Shown one piece after another: positions 51,807 to 60,109 of a DNA stretch of 64,000 nt. The number at the start of each line of letters is the position of its first letter. The first letter of the stretch is position 1. Origin of the DNA: UBA6614 sp002433235 (GTDB taxonomy: Bacteria; Verrucomicrobiota; Verrucomicrobiia; Limisphaerales; UBA1100); NCBI GenBank assembly GCA_002433235.1, contig DJHS01000101.1, positions 1 to 64,000 on the forward strand, in the 5' to 3' direction. The notes beneath the pieces were generated by a model, which saw nothing but the letters and a program-made list of their open reading frames with translations, made no database searches and had not been told where the DNA came from. The translations under genes were made by a program, and so were the position numbers.

Positions 51807-52208
51807 ATGAAAAATGCCATGATTCGCTGGGGCACCTTGTGTGCCGTTTTCGCTTTGCTCACCACGGCCTGCAAGTTGTTCGAGGGCGGGCAACCGTCGA
51901 TGAAGACTGTGATGCAGGAGGGGTTCAAGGGTGACGAGTCGCTACGCAAGAAGATTATCGACGGCGTGGCGACGCAGGCGGACAAGGATTTGTTCCTAGT
52001 CTATGCGGAGACGCTTCCAGGGTTTGCTCCCAAGAAGGGAACGGCGGCAAGCTGGGCGGAAAAGTCGGCGGCGGTGGTGGCGGCGGCCAAGGCGATAGCC
52101 GATGGCATGGGCACGGTGGACGATTTTGAAGCGGCCACCAATTGCCGGGGCTGCCACGAGCCTCACAAGGAGTATCCGCCGGGCAAGAATCCCTACACGA
52201 AAAAGTAA
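51807..52208 (+). CDS. Lipoprotein with single c-type haem motif
   Basis: A 133-residue protein: signal and lipobox (FALLTTACKLFEGG, Cys about 18), helical middle part (KIIDGVATQADKDLFLVYAE) and a C-terminal CRGCH (ATNCRGCHEPHKEYPPG), consistent with one covalently bound haem on a four-helix fold, as in cytochrome c' or related. No operon partner. ATGs at 51792 and 51807 are both possible; 51807 gives the cleaner leader. Confidence 0.75.
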   Translation: MKNAMIRWGTLCAVFALLTTACKLFEGGQPSMKTVMQEGFKGDESLRKKIIDGVATQADKDLFLVYAETLPGFAPKKGTAASWAEKSAAVVAAAKAIADGMGTVDDFEAATNCRGCHEPHKEYPPGKNPYTKK

Positions 52209-52219
52209 CGTGGGATTGG

Positions 52220-53002
52220 CTAGTCATTTTTCGACAGCAGTTTTTTCAGCGCTTCCTCCATCTCGGGGATGTTGAATTCGCGTGGCCCGCGGCCGCCTTG
52301 GTAGGCAATGCGGGAATCGGTTCCCAGAATGTAAAGGCGGTCGGGAAAAGCAGCGTAGGCGCGGGCGACGGTGTCCTCCATATCGTCCACCACACAGGGG
52401 ATTTTCAGGTCCAACCCGGCGGAGCATTGGCCGGCAATTTCCTGTCGCCGCAGAAACGTCTTTGGCTGCTCGATCTGCACATGGCGTGCGGGTCGGGCGG
52501 AATCAGTTGGATGCGCCTCACGGATATAGACCCACCAAAAATCAGCGCGATCCTTGAACTGCTCGTAGTTTTTCTGGAGGCGCACGGCCTCCCGGGCGAA
52601 GGGCCCTCAAGTGTAGGATCCAAAAATCAAGACGGTTGGCCGGCTGACCTTGGAAAGGTTAATGAGCTTGCCGGTGTCCCGATGTTTGGCGCTGACCTTT
52701 GGTGCGGGTGTGCCCACGACCGGCCCCATGCCACGAATCGGGGCACCTTGGCCGGGCTGCATGAAATGATGCAACTCGCGTGGAACAACGTGGCCGTCCT
52801 TGTCGGTGTCAGCGGCCTTGAAATCCGCGGGCTTGCAGAAGGCCGACCATTCCATGGCGCTGATGCGGTGATCGGAATTCGCATCAATCAGACGGAAGAA
52901 CTCCCGGGCAGCCATGCTGCCCGGTCGGCGGGGTGCGTTTTGGGCGAACATTATCCCCGCCAGCCCGAGGGCCGCCATGGCCCATGTCATCCTTTGCATC
53001 AT
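52220..53002 (-). CDS. Deiodinase-like thioredoxin-fold protein with EF-hands and in-frame TGA (probable selenocysteine 132)
   Basis: Read through the TGA at 52609-52607, one frame encodes 260 residues. A signal peptide (MTWAMAALGLAGIMFAQNAP) is followed by two EF-hand loops, Asp40-Glu51 (DANSDHRISAME) and Asp65-Glu76 (DTDKDGHVVPRE). A thioredoxin-fold domain of the iodothyronine deiodinase family follows: TVLIFGSYT-U-GPFAREAVRL, FWWVYIREAHPTD, CVVDDMEDTVARAYAAFPDR and LYILGTDSRIAYQGG. In deiodinases the Sec motif is SCTUPPF. The TGA stands precisely at the Sec/Cys site, and nothing else interrupts the frame. A SECIS-like hairpin lies at 52576-52592. It is 30 bases downstream of the toroid-fold gene on the same strand. 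Substrate unknown; a secreted peroxidase or reductase role is likelier than thyroid hormone processing. ATG at 53002 (or 52999). Confidence 0.85.
52576..52592 (-). promoter_or_regulatory. Candidate bacterial SECIS hairpin in the deiodinase-like mRNA
   Basis: On the minus strand GGAGGC pairs perfectly with GCCUCC around the loop CGUGC. The loop begins 20 nt after the TGA at 52609-52607 and has G as its second base, matching known bacterial SECIS geometry. The loop start CGUG is the same as in the peroxiredoxin element. Folded by eye. Confidence 0.55.
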
Positions 53003-53031
53003 CCTGTTAGACGCGTCGAGAGTGCGCGGCG

Positions 53032-54228
53032 TTACTTGTGTTCTGGTTTTAAACAGCGCTTGAGTGCCATGACGGTGAGGGCCGTGCCGTATTGTTGGTG
53101 GTAGTCGTAGAGGGGAAAGTCCCACCAACTGCCGTCCTTTTCCTGCAGTTTCATGAGCGTGGTGGCGAGGTGGTCACGCAGTCTGCCACGATCGGGTTCA
53201 GGCACCAATTCAATGCAGTGTGCGGCGTAGTAATGGCCGTAATAGTAAAAATAGCCGGCCACGGCGAACCACGACTCGTGGGGCACGGGTCGCTTGCGCC
53301 CCATGCCCAGCCACTCGTTGCGGGCAAACAGACGATTCAGCCAAGTGACCATGACCTTGTCGGTGATTTTCTTGTCGTCCCAAAGCCGGAGGGCCAAGTT
53401 GCAGCACTGGGAACGCCCGAGGCTGCCGGCGGGCCGGTTGATACCGGAGCGAGGGCGCATTTTCAGGTATTCGCCGTAGAGGTAGCTGCCGTCGGGAAGG
53501 CGTTGGCGGTTGATGGCGGCCAGCGCACGCGTGACAAGACGCTGGGGTGGTTGGACCCCGGCTTGTTTAGCCTCGTGAAAGGCGTGCAATACGGTGCCGT
53601 TGACGAAGGAAATGGAACTGCTGGAGGGCTGCTTGGCACCCGCGCGAAAATCGTAATAACCCCAGCCGCCATCGACGGATTCATAACGGGTCAGCCGATC
53701 GAACTGGTGCCGGATTAGCTTGTCGATCTGTGTGACCCGCGCGGTGTCCTTGGGCAGACGCGCACGCATTCGCACCAACGCTTGGATGCCGTAGGCGTGT
53801 GACCACACGTTGTACATGGCGTCTGCCGTGGCCCGGCGAAGCTTGGGGAGATGTTCGAGCAGATATTTTTCGCCATCTTCAATCGCGCGGTTCACGCGCG
53901 GAGAATCTTCGCCTGCCTCGATGAGGGCCGACGTGGAAAGCGCCGTGACCGCGAGCCGAAAGGCATAATGGCTTTGGTAGGTGGGCGCGTAGATGTTCAG
54001 CCCCTTCGTGTTGCGCGGGCTGCCCCACGAACCATCCTTGTTCTGCCGCTCCAGCAGGAAATAAACCCCGCGCTCAATGGACTTGGCCACCTTGGCATTG
54101 CCCGGCGGTGCGACCTTGGGCACGGAGTTGCTCTTGGAGAAATCCGGCTCGGCGGCCAATGCCGGCCCTGCTGCCCAGAACGCGGCTGTTGCGGCCAGCA
54201 GGCTAAGGCTTTTCGAGAAGAATTTCAT
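53032..54228 (-). CDS. Exported alpha/alpha-toroid protein (squalene cyclase/prenyltransferase repeat type)
   Basis: A 398-residue protein with signal peptide (ends near PALAAEP, residue 26). It has repeats of the terpenoid-cyclase/prenyltransferase toroid: YFLLERQNKDGSWGS, YESVDGGWGYYDF, NRQRLPDGSYLYG, MKLQEKDGSWWDF (the QxxDGSW pattern). The Asp-rich DxDD site of real cyclases is not seen, so it is probably a binding or structural protein in the periplasm. It overlaps the HlyD-like gene by 26 bases, so the two are coexpressed. Confidence 0.82.
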   Translation of the reverse strand: MKFFSKSLSLLAATAAFWAAGPALAAEPDFSKSNSVPKVAPPGNAKVAKSIERGVYFLLERQNKDGSWGSPRNTKGLNIYAPTYQSHYAFRLAVTALSTSALIEAGEDSPRVNRAIEDGEKYLLEHLPKLRRATADAMYNVWSHAYGIQALVRMRARLPKDTARVTQIDKLIRHQFDRLTRYESVDGGWGYYDFRAGAKQPSSSSISFVNGTVLHAFHEAKQAGVQPPQRLVTRALAAINRQRLPDGSYLYGEYLKMRPRSGINRPAGSLGRSQCCNLALRLWDDKKITDKVMVTWLNRLFARNEWLGMGRKRPVPHESWFAVAGYFYYYGHYYAAHCIELVPEPDRGRLRDHLATTLMKLQEKDGSWWDFPLYDYHQQYGTALTVMALKRCLKPEHK

Positions 54229-55603
54229 CACCCGCTTTCAGGCCCTTCAGAATTGCAGTCTTGCCACTAAAACTCCTTCCGGTGGTTACCATGCGTTTCT
54301 TGCCGCCCTTGAGCCAGACATACGTCGCGGCGTCTTCTTCAAAAACCGCCTTGGCCGGTACCGCCAGTGCCTTGGGGTTTTTGTAGGGCACAAGCTTCAC
54401 CGTGCAGGCCATGCCAGGCACGAGAATGCCGCCGGCTTGGCTTTCGAGAATGACCTCGAACTTGCCGACATCCACGGGCACACGGGATACGTTGGCCACC
54501 GTCACGGGTAAGTTACGGTCCGGATCCGCCTTGGCTGTGGCGTTGCCCTTGTCGCCGGCTTCAACATGTCGCAAATCTTTCTCATCCAGTAGCGCGTGGA
54601 TGCGCAGTGGCCCGGGCTCCACGACGGTCATGAACGCGGTGCCCGGGGTGAGTTTGCCGTGTTTCCTGAGCTTGGGTTCAACGAGTTTCAAGCCGCTCCA
54701 CGCGCCGCGGCTAAAGGTGCCGTAGAAAACAGTGCCGCCCGCTGGTGCCTTGGGCATGAGTCGGTCCCGGTCGGCCTCCAGCTTGGTCAGGGCTTCGATG
54801 GCCAGATTGTGTGAAATTTCCTGTTTTTCAACGGTGAGTTGTTTCTTTTTCAGGTCGGCATTATTGGAAACGCGCGCCTTGACCAGTTCCAGTCGCTTGC
54901 GTAGTTCGCCCTCCTTCTTGGCCGTTGACTCACGCGGAATAGTGATTTTGAGCGAGGTTTCACTTCGAATCCTGGCACCCTCAAGCGAATGGCGTGCACG
55001 ATCCACGGCATGCTGTGCGCGCTTTAAAATGATCTCCTCGGTGTCCTCCGCAACGTCGTCGGCTTCATACATTTTTTTCAGCTGCTTCAGTTCCTCCTCG
55101 GCATTGGCGAGGTAGTTTGCGGCGCTGATGACGGTACGTTCGGCGGACTTGACGTTGTAGGGCTTGGTGACCTTTTGGTAGCGGTCGAGATCCTCCTTTA
55201 CCTCATGGTAGGCGCGTTCCACCGCGGTGAGATCCAGCGGGATGGTGGCCTCGGCATATTCCAAGTCTGCCTTGGCGAGGGCCAAGTCCAGCTTGCTGAG
55301 TTCCAGATCGATTTTGGTGTCTCGGATTTTGCGGTCCAGTTTTTCAAGGTCGAGTTTCACCAGCGGGTCACCCTTCTTTACCGTTGCGCCGTGTGGAACG
55401 GCGCTGAGCACGCTCAGGTCGGTCCATGACTTGGGGCGCAGCGTGATTTCATGCACCTTTTGTGCCGAGAACCTGCCGTCAAGCTGAACCTCGATCTTGA
55501 AGGGGGCGGGTTGAACCTTGTGAGTGGGGGGCGCGGTTTTTTCGGCGGCCCCGGCGGGCAGGGCCAGCAGCGCGGCCCACAGCAGGGAAGGGGTCTTTCG
55601 CAT
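54203..55603 (-). CDS. HlyD-family periplasmic adaptor
   Basis: A 466-residue exported protein (signal ends near PAGAAEK). A lipoyl-like half-motif (VPHGATVKKGDPLVKLDLEK, about 66-85) is followed by a coiled-coil hairpin (about 85-290), a second lipoyl half (MPKAPAGGTVFYGTFSRG) and beta-barrel domains, the layout of membrane-fusion proteins of RND, MacA or HlyD exporters. No inner-membrane pump gene lies beside it. The partner may be encoded elsewhere, or the protein may work with the toroid-fold protein. Confidence 0.85.
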   Translation of the reverse strand: MRKTPSLLWAALLALPAGAAEKTAPPTHKVQPAPFKIEVQLDGRFSAQKVHEITLRPKSWTDLSVLSAVPHGATVKKGDPLVKLDLEKLDRKIRDTKIDLELSKLDLALAKADLEYAEATIPLDLTAVERAYHEVKEDLDRYQKVTKPYNVKSAERTVISAANYLANAEEELKQLKKMYEADDVAEDTEEIILKRAQHAVDRARHSLEGARIRSETSLKITIPRESTAKKEGELRKRLELVKARVSNNADLKKKQLTVEKQEISHNLAIEALTKLEADRDRLMPKAPAGGTVFYGTFSRGAWSGLKLVEPKLRKHGKLTPGTAFMTVVEPGPLRIHALLDEKDLRHVEAGDKGNATAKADPDRNLPVTVANVSRVPVDVGKFEVILESQAGGILVPGMACTVKLVPYKNPKALAVPAKAVFEEDAATYVWLKGGKKRMVTTGRSFSGKTAILKGLKAGDEILLEKP

Positions 55604-55651
55604 GCCGGACTTTGGCGCGGGGTCGGTCGGCTGGCAAGCGCGGGGTTTACC

Positions 55652-55813
55652 CTAATGCATGTTGGCGCGGTGCGCGTGTCGCTGAAGCCAAGCGGGAAGT
55701 TCCTCCAAGGCCTTCTGGATCTCCGGTTCCAACTCGTCAATTACCTTGTGCTTGGTGTGGCGGCGGTAGGGCATCTTGCGCTTGCGGGGCTTGTTGTACG
55801 CTGAATCTCGCAT
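55652..55813 (-). CDS. Small basic protein of 53 residues
   Basis: An open frame from ATG at 55813 to TAG at 55652 encodes a strongly basic N-terminal half (YNKPRKRKMPYRRHTKHKV) and an amphipathic helix (ELEPEIQKALEELPAWLQRH). It has normal Arg, Lys and Glu codon choice and fills the space between the TIM-barrel gene (29 bases upstream) and the HlyD-like gene (48 bases downstream) on the same strand. No family recognised. Its length puts it below many gene-finder cut-offs. Confidence 0.6.
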   Translation of the reverse strand: MRDSAYNKPRKRKMPYRRHTKHKVIDELEPEIQKALEELPAWLQRHAHRANMH

Positions 55814-55841
55814 CCCCTGAGACACAGCACAACGCGTGCCA

Positions 55842-56750
55842 TCAGGCGAAGGCCCGGCGCAACATTTTCAGGCTTCGCGGAACGGCGGTTTTTGCGTCGT
55901 CCTTGCCCTCAAACTCAATCGAGACGTAGCCGCGGTAGTTGACCTTGCGCAAAATTTCCGCAATGCGCGTGTAATCCAGATCGAGTGTGTACCATTTTCC
56001 GCCGCCGTAATAGGTTTTGGCCTGCACGAAGGCGGTGTGCGCGGCGATCTGCTCGAGCTTGGGGTAGGGGTCTTCCAGAAAATTGCCCGTGTCCATCAAC
56101 ACCCGCAGCCACGGCGAGTTGACGGCGTTGATGATGCGCATCAATCCCTCCGGCGTGCGGGACAATCCCCAGTGGTTTTCCAGGGCCAGCATCACACCGC
56201 GTTTTTCCGCGTGTCCCAGGCATTGGTTGATGGCGTCGATGCACCACTTGAAGCCTTCATCTTCCGTATGGCCCGGCAGCACGGGCTCGATGCCGCGGTT
56301 GGCCATCAGTTCGTCAAAGGTGGGCGTTGTGCCCCAGCGGCCGGTGTTGAGACGGATGCAGGGGATGCCCATTTCGTGGGCGATGTCGATGTAGCCGAGA
56401 GTGCGGGCCACCTGCTGGGCACGCTTGGCACGGTCGGGGTCGACAAAATCCTGATGCACGGAAAGGCAAACCAGATCCACTCCATTGACCAGCGCGTGTT
56501 TCTTCAAGGATTGCAGGTAGGTCGTGGAGGTGTTGGTCATTTGAACCTTCAACACGTCCACTCCCTCCGCACCCATTTCCGCCGCGTGGTCGATGACTTT
56601 TTTGATCGGGTAACGGGTTGGCGTAAAGTGCCAGTAGGAATAGGTGGCGATGGCAAACTTAACTCGAGGCTGCGTGGCTAGGGGAAGGGTGGGGGTGACA
56701 CAGCCCGCGAGTGGCAGGGCCGAGGAGGCGAGGAATTGGCGGCGATTCAT
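55842..56750 (-). CDS. Sugar phosphate isomerase/epimerase-like TIM-barrel protein, exported
   Basis: A 302-residue protein with leader MNRRQFLASSALPLAGCV, which combines twin Arg and a lipobox, so it may be a Tat-exported lipoprotein. The rest is an AP-endonuclease-2-type TIM barrel: VKFAIATYSYWHFTPTRYP, then GVMLALENHWGLSRTPEGLM with a metal-binding Glu, VLMDTGNFLEDPYPKL with Asp, and a final GYVSIEFEGKDD with Glu. Members isomerise or epimerise sugars or inositols; substrate not assignable. Follows a 74-residue ORF with one base between. Confidence 0.83.
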   Translation of the reverse strand: MNRRQFLASSALPLAGCVTPTLPLATQPRVKFAIATYSYWHFTPTRYPIKKVIDHAAEMGAEGVDVLKVQMTNTSTTYLQSLKKHALVNGVDLVCLSVHQDFVDPDRAKRAQQVARTLGYIDIAHEMGIPCIRLNTGRWGTTPTFDELMANRGIEPVLPGHTEDEGFKWCIDAINQCLGHAEKRGVMLALENHWGLSRTPEGLMRIINAVNSPWLRVLMDTGNFLEDPYPKLEQIAAHTAFVQAKTYYGGGKWYTLDLDYTRIAEILRKVNYRGYVSIEFEGKDDAKTAVPRSLKMLRRAFA

Positions 56751-56751
56751 T

Positions 56752-56976
56752 TCAGGCAAGTGCATTGAAGAAGACCCCGGGACGATACCGGTCGAGGTTC
56801 ATCACGTCAAATGCCTGCAACTGCCCAAATACCATTTGGCCGGTTCCTCCTTGGGGCGTGGCGTAGAAATTCGGGAGAATTGCGCTGGTTTGCTCATGTT
56901 GTGACATGAGGTGATCCATGGGCGTGCCCGGATACATGTCATACATCATGTTGCCTGAATACATTTGAATATTCAT
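56752..56976 (-). CDS. Small Met/Tyr/Gln-rich hypothetical protein
   Basis: A 74-residue open frame (MNIQMYSGNMMYDMYPGTPM onward) that ends one base before the TIM-barrel gene on the same strand. It is rich in Met, Gln and Tyr, with no signal peptide and no recognised domain. Tight spacing favours a real gene; composition does not settle it. Confidence 0.4.
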   Translation of the reverse strand: MNIQMYSGNMMYDMYPGTPMDHLMSQHEQTSAILPNFYATPQGGTGQMVFGQLQAFDVMNLDRYRPGVFFNALA

Positions 56977-57071
56977 TGCCAGACGGTATGTTGTGGGGAG
57001 CAGCCGATGAGCCGCCAGCGCGCACGTTTAATAGCCAAACCCACACGTTGACTCAACCGAAAACCATTCCC

Positions 57072-57818
57072 ATGCACAACATGAACGACTCCCTTGACCG
57101 GCGCCAATTTCTCGGCTTCGCCGCCGCATCCGGTGCGCTGATTCTTCGCGCGGATGCGAACCCCACTCCGGCCACGCCCGATGCACACAATTACGTGGCC
57201 TATCTCCAGCAACAAGGAGTGCCGGCGATTTCCCCTGAGGGAAAGTGGAAGCCCACGCACCCGGACATCCTAGGCCCGTTTTGGGCTGGTGGCGCGCCGT
57301 TTCGAGGCAAGGTGACGCCCCCGTTGGAGCCTGGCGAATTGCTGGTCATCAGTGGCCGGGTCTGGAGCCATGCCACGCGTAAACCCATGGCCAATGTCAT
57401 TCTGGATGTCTGGCAGGCAGATGCGAAGGGGCGATATGATTTTCAGGATCATCCCGCCACCGAGCCGCGTCCGGTCGTGGGCGGCAGGCAACCCAAACTG
57501 GCTCACTTCCGTAACCGTATCCGTTTACTCACCGATGAGCAGGGCCGTTACGAATACGAGACGATCAAGCCTGCCGCCTACAGCGTTGGCCGCCAAACCC
57601 GCCCATCGCACATTCATTACATGATTCAGGCACCCGGCCATGCCCGGCTCATCACGCAGATCTATTTCAAGGGCGACCCCAACATTAAAAACGACTCTTT
57701 CGGCCAGAATCTGGGTGCTGCAAATTCACCGCTGGTCATTGCCACTCAAAAGATCAAGCGAGGCAACGGCCATTACCTGAAAGGCACGTTCGATATTGTG
57801 CTTGGCGGCAATGTCTGA
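57072..57818 (+). CDS. Intradiol ring-cleavage dioxygenase family protein, Tat-exported
   Basis: A 248-residue protein with a twin-Arg leader (DRRQFLGFAAASGALILRAD). The domain resembles protocatechuate 3,4-dioxygenase: GPFWAGGAPFRG, then VISGRVWSHATRKPMANVIL followed by DVWQADAKGRYDF, and RPSHIHYMIQAPGH with the HxH iron ligands. Tyr in GRYDF and in the IKPAAYSVG segment are candidates for the two Tyr iron ligands. These enzymes split catechol rings using Fe(III). Exported relatives have no known substrate. ATG at 57072 or 57081. Confidence 0.82.
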   Translation: MHNMNDSLDRRQFLGFAAASGALILRADANPTPATPDAHNYVAYLQQQGVPAISPEGKWKPTHPDILGPFWAGGAPFRGKVTPPLEPGELLVISGRVWSHATRKPMANVILDVWQADAKGRYDFQDHPATEPRPVVGGRQPKLAHFRNRIRLLTDEQGRYEYETIKPAAYSVGRQTRPSHIHYMIQAPGHARLITQIYFKGDPNIKNDSFGQNLGAANSPLVIATQKIKRGNGHYLKGTFDIVLGGNV

Positions 57819-57843
57819 ATTGAAGTGCCGCGCTGCGGCGTGA

Positions 57844-58944
57844 CTACAGTTCCAGGGCCGGCTTGCCCAGCACCTCCAGCCGGGGGGCGATGCCCAGTCC
57901 GGGCGTTTCATTCGCTCTCAGCCGGCCTTCATCGCGTTGAGGCGCATTTTCCGCAATGCTCGTGGTCACGTAGCTGTTGAAGTCCGTGGAGCTGAAGAGC
58001 AGTTCAGGCGGCGTCCCGTGTGCCAGGGCCGCAATCGCGGCGGTGACAATGTCGCCTCCCCAGCTGTCCTCGACGGTCATGGCAATGCCCAAGTCCACAC
58101 ACAAGTCTCGTGCCTGTTTTAATTTCGTCAAGCCGCCCAACTTGCTGATCTTCAGGTTCACGACGTCCATGGCTCCATCCGCGTGACCGCGAATCAATGG
58201 ACGAAGGCTGTCGATGCATTCGTCCAGCACAAAAGGATGATCCGTTCTCCGGCGAATGGCCAGGCATTCCTCGTAGGTCTGGCAAGGCTGTTCGATATAC
58301 ACATCCACGTCCCGAACCGCACGGACTACCCGGGCCGCCTCATGCTGGGTCCAGCCGGTATTGGCGTCCGCCACCAGCTTGTCTGTGGGTTCCAGTACGG
58401 CTCGCGTTTGCCGAATGCGCTCGATATCCACATCGGGATTGCCTCCCACCTTCAGTTGGAACCGGCGGTATCCTTCCTCGCGGTAGCCGGCAATGTTCTC
58501 CGCCATGGCCTCCGGCTCCTTCTGGGAAATGGCGCGGTACAGGACAAAGTCCTCCCCATGCCGGCCACCCAACAACTCGCACACGCTTTGTCCGCTTGAT
58601 TGCCCGAGGATGTCCCAGCAGGCCATGTCCAAGGCGCTTTTCACGTAGGGGTGCCCCTGCAGTGCCTGATCCATCAGCCTATTCACAGGGCCGAGCCGGG
58701 TTGGGTTTTGGCCGATCAAGTGCGGCCCCAGTTCGCCAATGCCCTCTCGTGCTCCTTTCGCGTAGGCCGGCAAATAGAATGGGCCCAAGGGACAAACCTC
58801 GCCATGGCCGGTTAATCCCGCGTCCGTCTCCACCGCCACCACGGTGCTGTCGAACACCTCCACCGATTTGCCGCCGGACCATTTATACGATCCCTCGTGC
58901 AGAGGCAAATCCACCTGATAAACCTTGATGCCGGTAATTTTCAT
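57844..58944 (-). CDS. Enolase-superfamily enzyme (mandelate racemase/muconate lactonising type)
   Basis: A 366-residue enzyme. QLKVGGNPDVD holds the first catalytic Lys pair region; metal ligands appear as VADANTG (Asp), IEQPCQ (Glu) and LDECID (Glu or Asp); KISKLGG supplies the second catalytic Lys. Lys on both sides of the site is the pattern of amino-acid racemases and epimerases. The N-terminus (VYQVDLPLHEGSYKWSGGKS, then VEVFDSTVV) resembles hydroxyproline-betaine 2-epimerase or cis-3-hydroxyproline dehydratase. It overlaps the flavin oxidase gene by ATGA (58941-58944), which supports an N-methylated amino-acid pathway. Confidence 0.85.
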   Translation of the reverse strand: MKITGIKVYQVDLPLHEGSYKWSGGKSVEVFDSTVVAVETDAGLTGHGEVCPLGPFYLPAYAKGAREGIGELGPHLIGQNPTRLGPVNRLMDQALQGHPYVKSALDMACWDILGQSSGQSVCELLGGRHGEDFVLYRAISQKEPEAMAENIAGYREEGYRRFQLKVGGNPDVDIERIRQTRAVLEPTDKLVADANTGWTQHEAARVVRAVRDVDVYIEQPCQTYEECLAIRRRTDHPFVLDECIDSLRPLIRGHADGAMDVVNLKISKLGGLTKLKQARDLCVDLGIAMTVEDSWGGDIVTAAIAALAHGTPPELLFSSTDFNSYVTTSIAENAPQRDEGRLRANETPGLGIAPRLEVLGKPALEL

Positions 58945-60089
58945 GTGCGTGACTCGGTGAAACGGGATAACCCCAAAAAGTCAATTGGCCAATCCGTTTT
59001 TCCCTCCGTCGCTAGGTCCGCCAGCACCTCGCCCATCACCGGGGCGAATTTAAAACCATGCCCGCTGAAGCCGCACGCAATGATTGCGCGCTCGCAATCG
59101 GGATGCTGATCCACAATAAAGTGTCCATCCGGAGTGTTGGTGTAGAGGCAAACGCGCAGGGACAAGAGCGGTCCGTCGCCACTCGGCACGAAACGACGCA
59201 GGCCATTCCGCACTTCTTCTTCATCGCCCGCCGACACGTCACGTGCCACATGATACGGATCGACCTCCATGGCTGGAAAGTGCCGCGCGGATTTTAGGCC
59301 CACGCCACCTGATCCATCCGGTGTCAGGGGGAATCCATAGTGCACCGCACCGCCGCCCGCATCCGCCACCCAGACCGGGAATTTTTCCGCCGTGAAATCC
59401 AAGGGGCACTCGGGCCAAGTCCATCCCAGCACTTGGCGGGTTACCTTCAAGGGCGTCTTCAAGTCTCCCAAGATCTTTCCCGACCACGCCCCGGCCGCGA
59501 AGACCACCCGGTCCGCCCGAAAATTCCCCTGGTCTGTCTTGACCACGATACCATCCCCATCTGGCTGCCAATCCGTCACTGCGACATGCCCCTTTAACTC
59601 TGCCCCCGCCAGTAGAGCGCGATGCACCATGGCTCCCACGGCCCTCTCCGAAAGCACGTAGCCCGCCTCTTTTTCGAACAGCCCCACATCCTCTTCCGCT
59701 ATTTGAAACTGGGGCCAACGTTTGGCCAACTCCTCGCTCGTCAACAGTTCATGTTCCAGCCTGTGCTCCACCGCGGCCCGGAGTGCGCCGCCCACCATGT
59801 AACCCTCTTTTTTCCCAAGGTAAACCGCACCTGTTCGAACCAGAAATTGATCCCCGGTTTCCTCTCCCAACTCATCCCACAGCCGGTAAGCCCCGCGCAG
59901 CAGCGGCACATAATCCGGATGTTCCGTGTATGAAAGCCTGATGGCTCGCGTCGCCCCGGCGAAGGAGGCCAGGGGGTTAGGCAGTGCCCCCTGTTCAAGG
60001 CCCAGAACCCTGATGCCTTTCCGGGCCAGTCGCCAGCAAGTTGCGGCTCCCATGGAGCCAACGCCGACAACAATCACTTGGTATGACAT
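58941..60089 (-). CDS. Monomeric sarcosine oxidase-like FAD enzyme
   Basis: A 382-residue flavoprotein. The FAD-binding motif is VIVVGVGSMGAATCWRLARK (residues 5-24), and SFAGATRAIRLSYTEHPDYV follows, as in MSOX/MTOX. The Cys in RVCLYTNTPDGHFIVD matches the residue that binds FAD covalently in monomeric sarcosine oxidase, and GFSGHGFKFAPVMGEVL closes the flavin site. Members oxidise N-methyl amino acids such as sarcosine, N-methyltryptophan and pipecolate. The downstream epimerase gene overlaps. Substrate not determined. Confidence 0.88.
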   Translation of the reverse strand: MSYQVIVVGVGSMGAATCWRLARKGIRVLGLEQGALPNPLASFAGATRAIRLSYTEHPDYVPLLRGAYRLWDELGEETGDQFLVRTGAVYLGKKEGYMVGGALRAAVEHRLEHELLTSEELAKRWPQFQIAEEDVGLFEKEAGYVLSERAVGAMVHRALLAGAELKGHVAVTDWQPDGDGIVVKTDQGNFRADRVVFAAGAWSGKILGDLKTPLKVTRQVLGWTWPECPLDFTAEKFPVWVADAGGGAVHYGFPLTPDGSGGVGLKSARHFPAMEVDPYHVARDVSAGDEEEVRNGLRRFVPSGDGPLLSLRVCLYTNTPDGHFIVDQHPDCERAIIACGFSGHGFKFAPVMGEVLADLATEGKTDWPIDFLGLSRFTESRT

Positions 60090-60109
60090 GGAATCCTCGA
60101 TGGATTGTG

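Noticed and set aside
52610..53128. Separate EF-hand protein ending at TGA, with a long N-terminus from 53128
   Set aside because: The reading frame continues through the TGA into the deiodinase-fold core, and the residues before 53002 overlap the next gene and lack a signal peptide. One selenoprotein is the better model.
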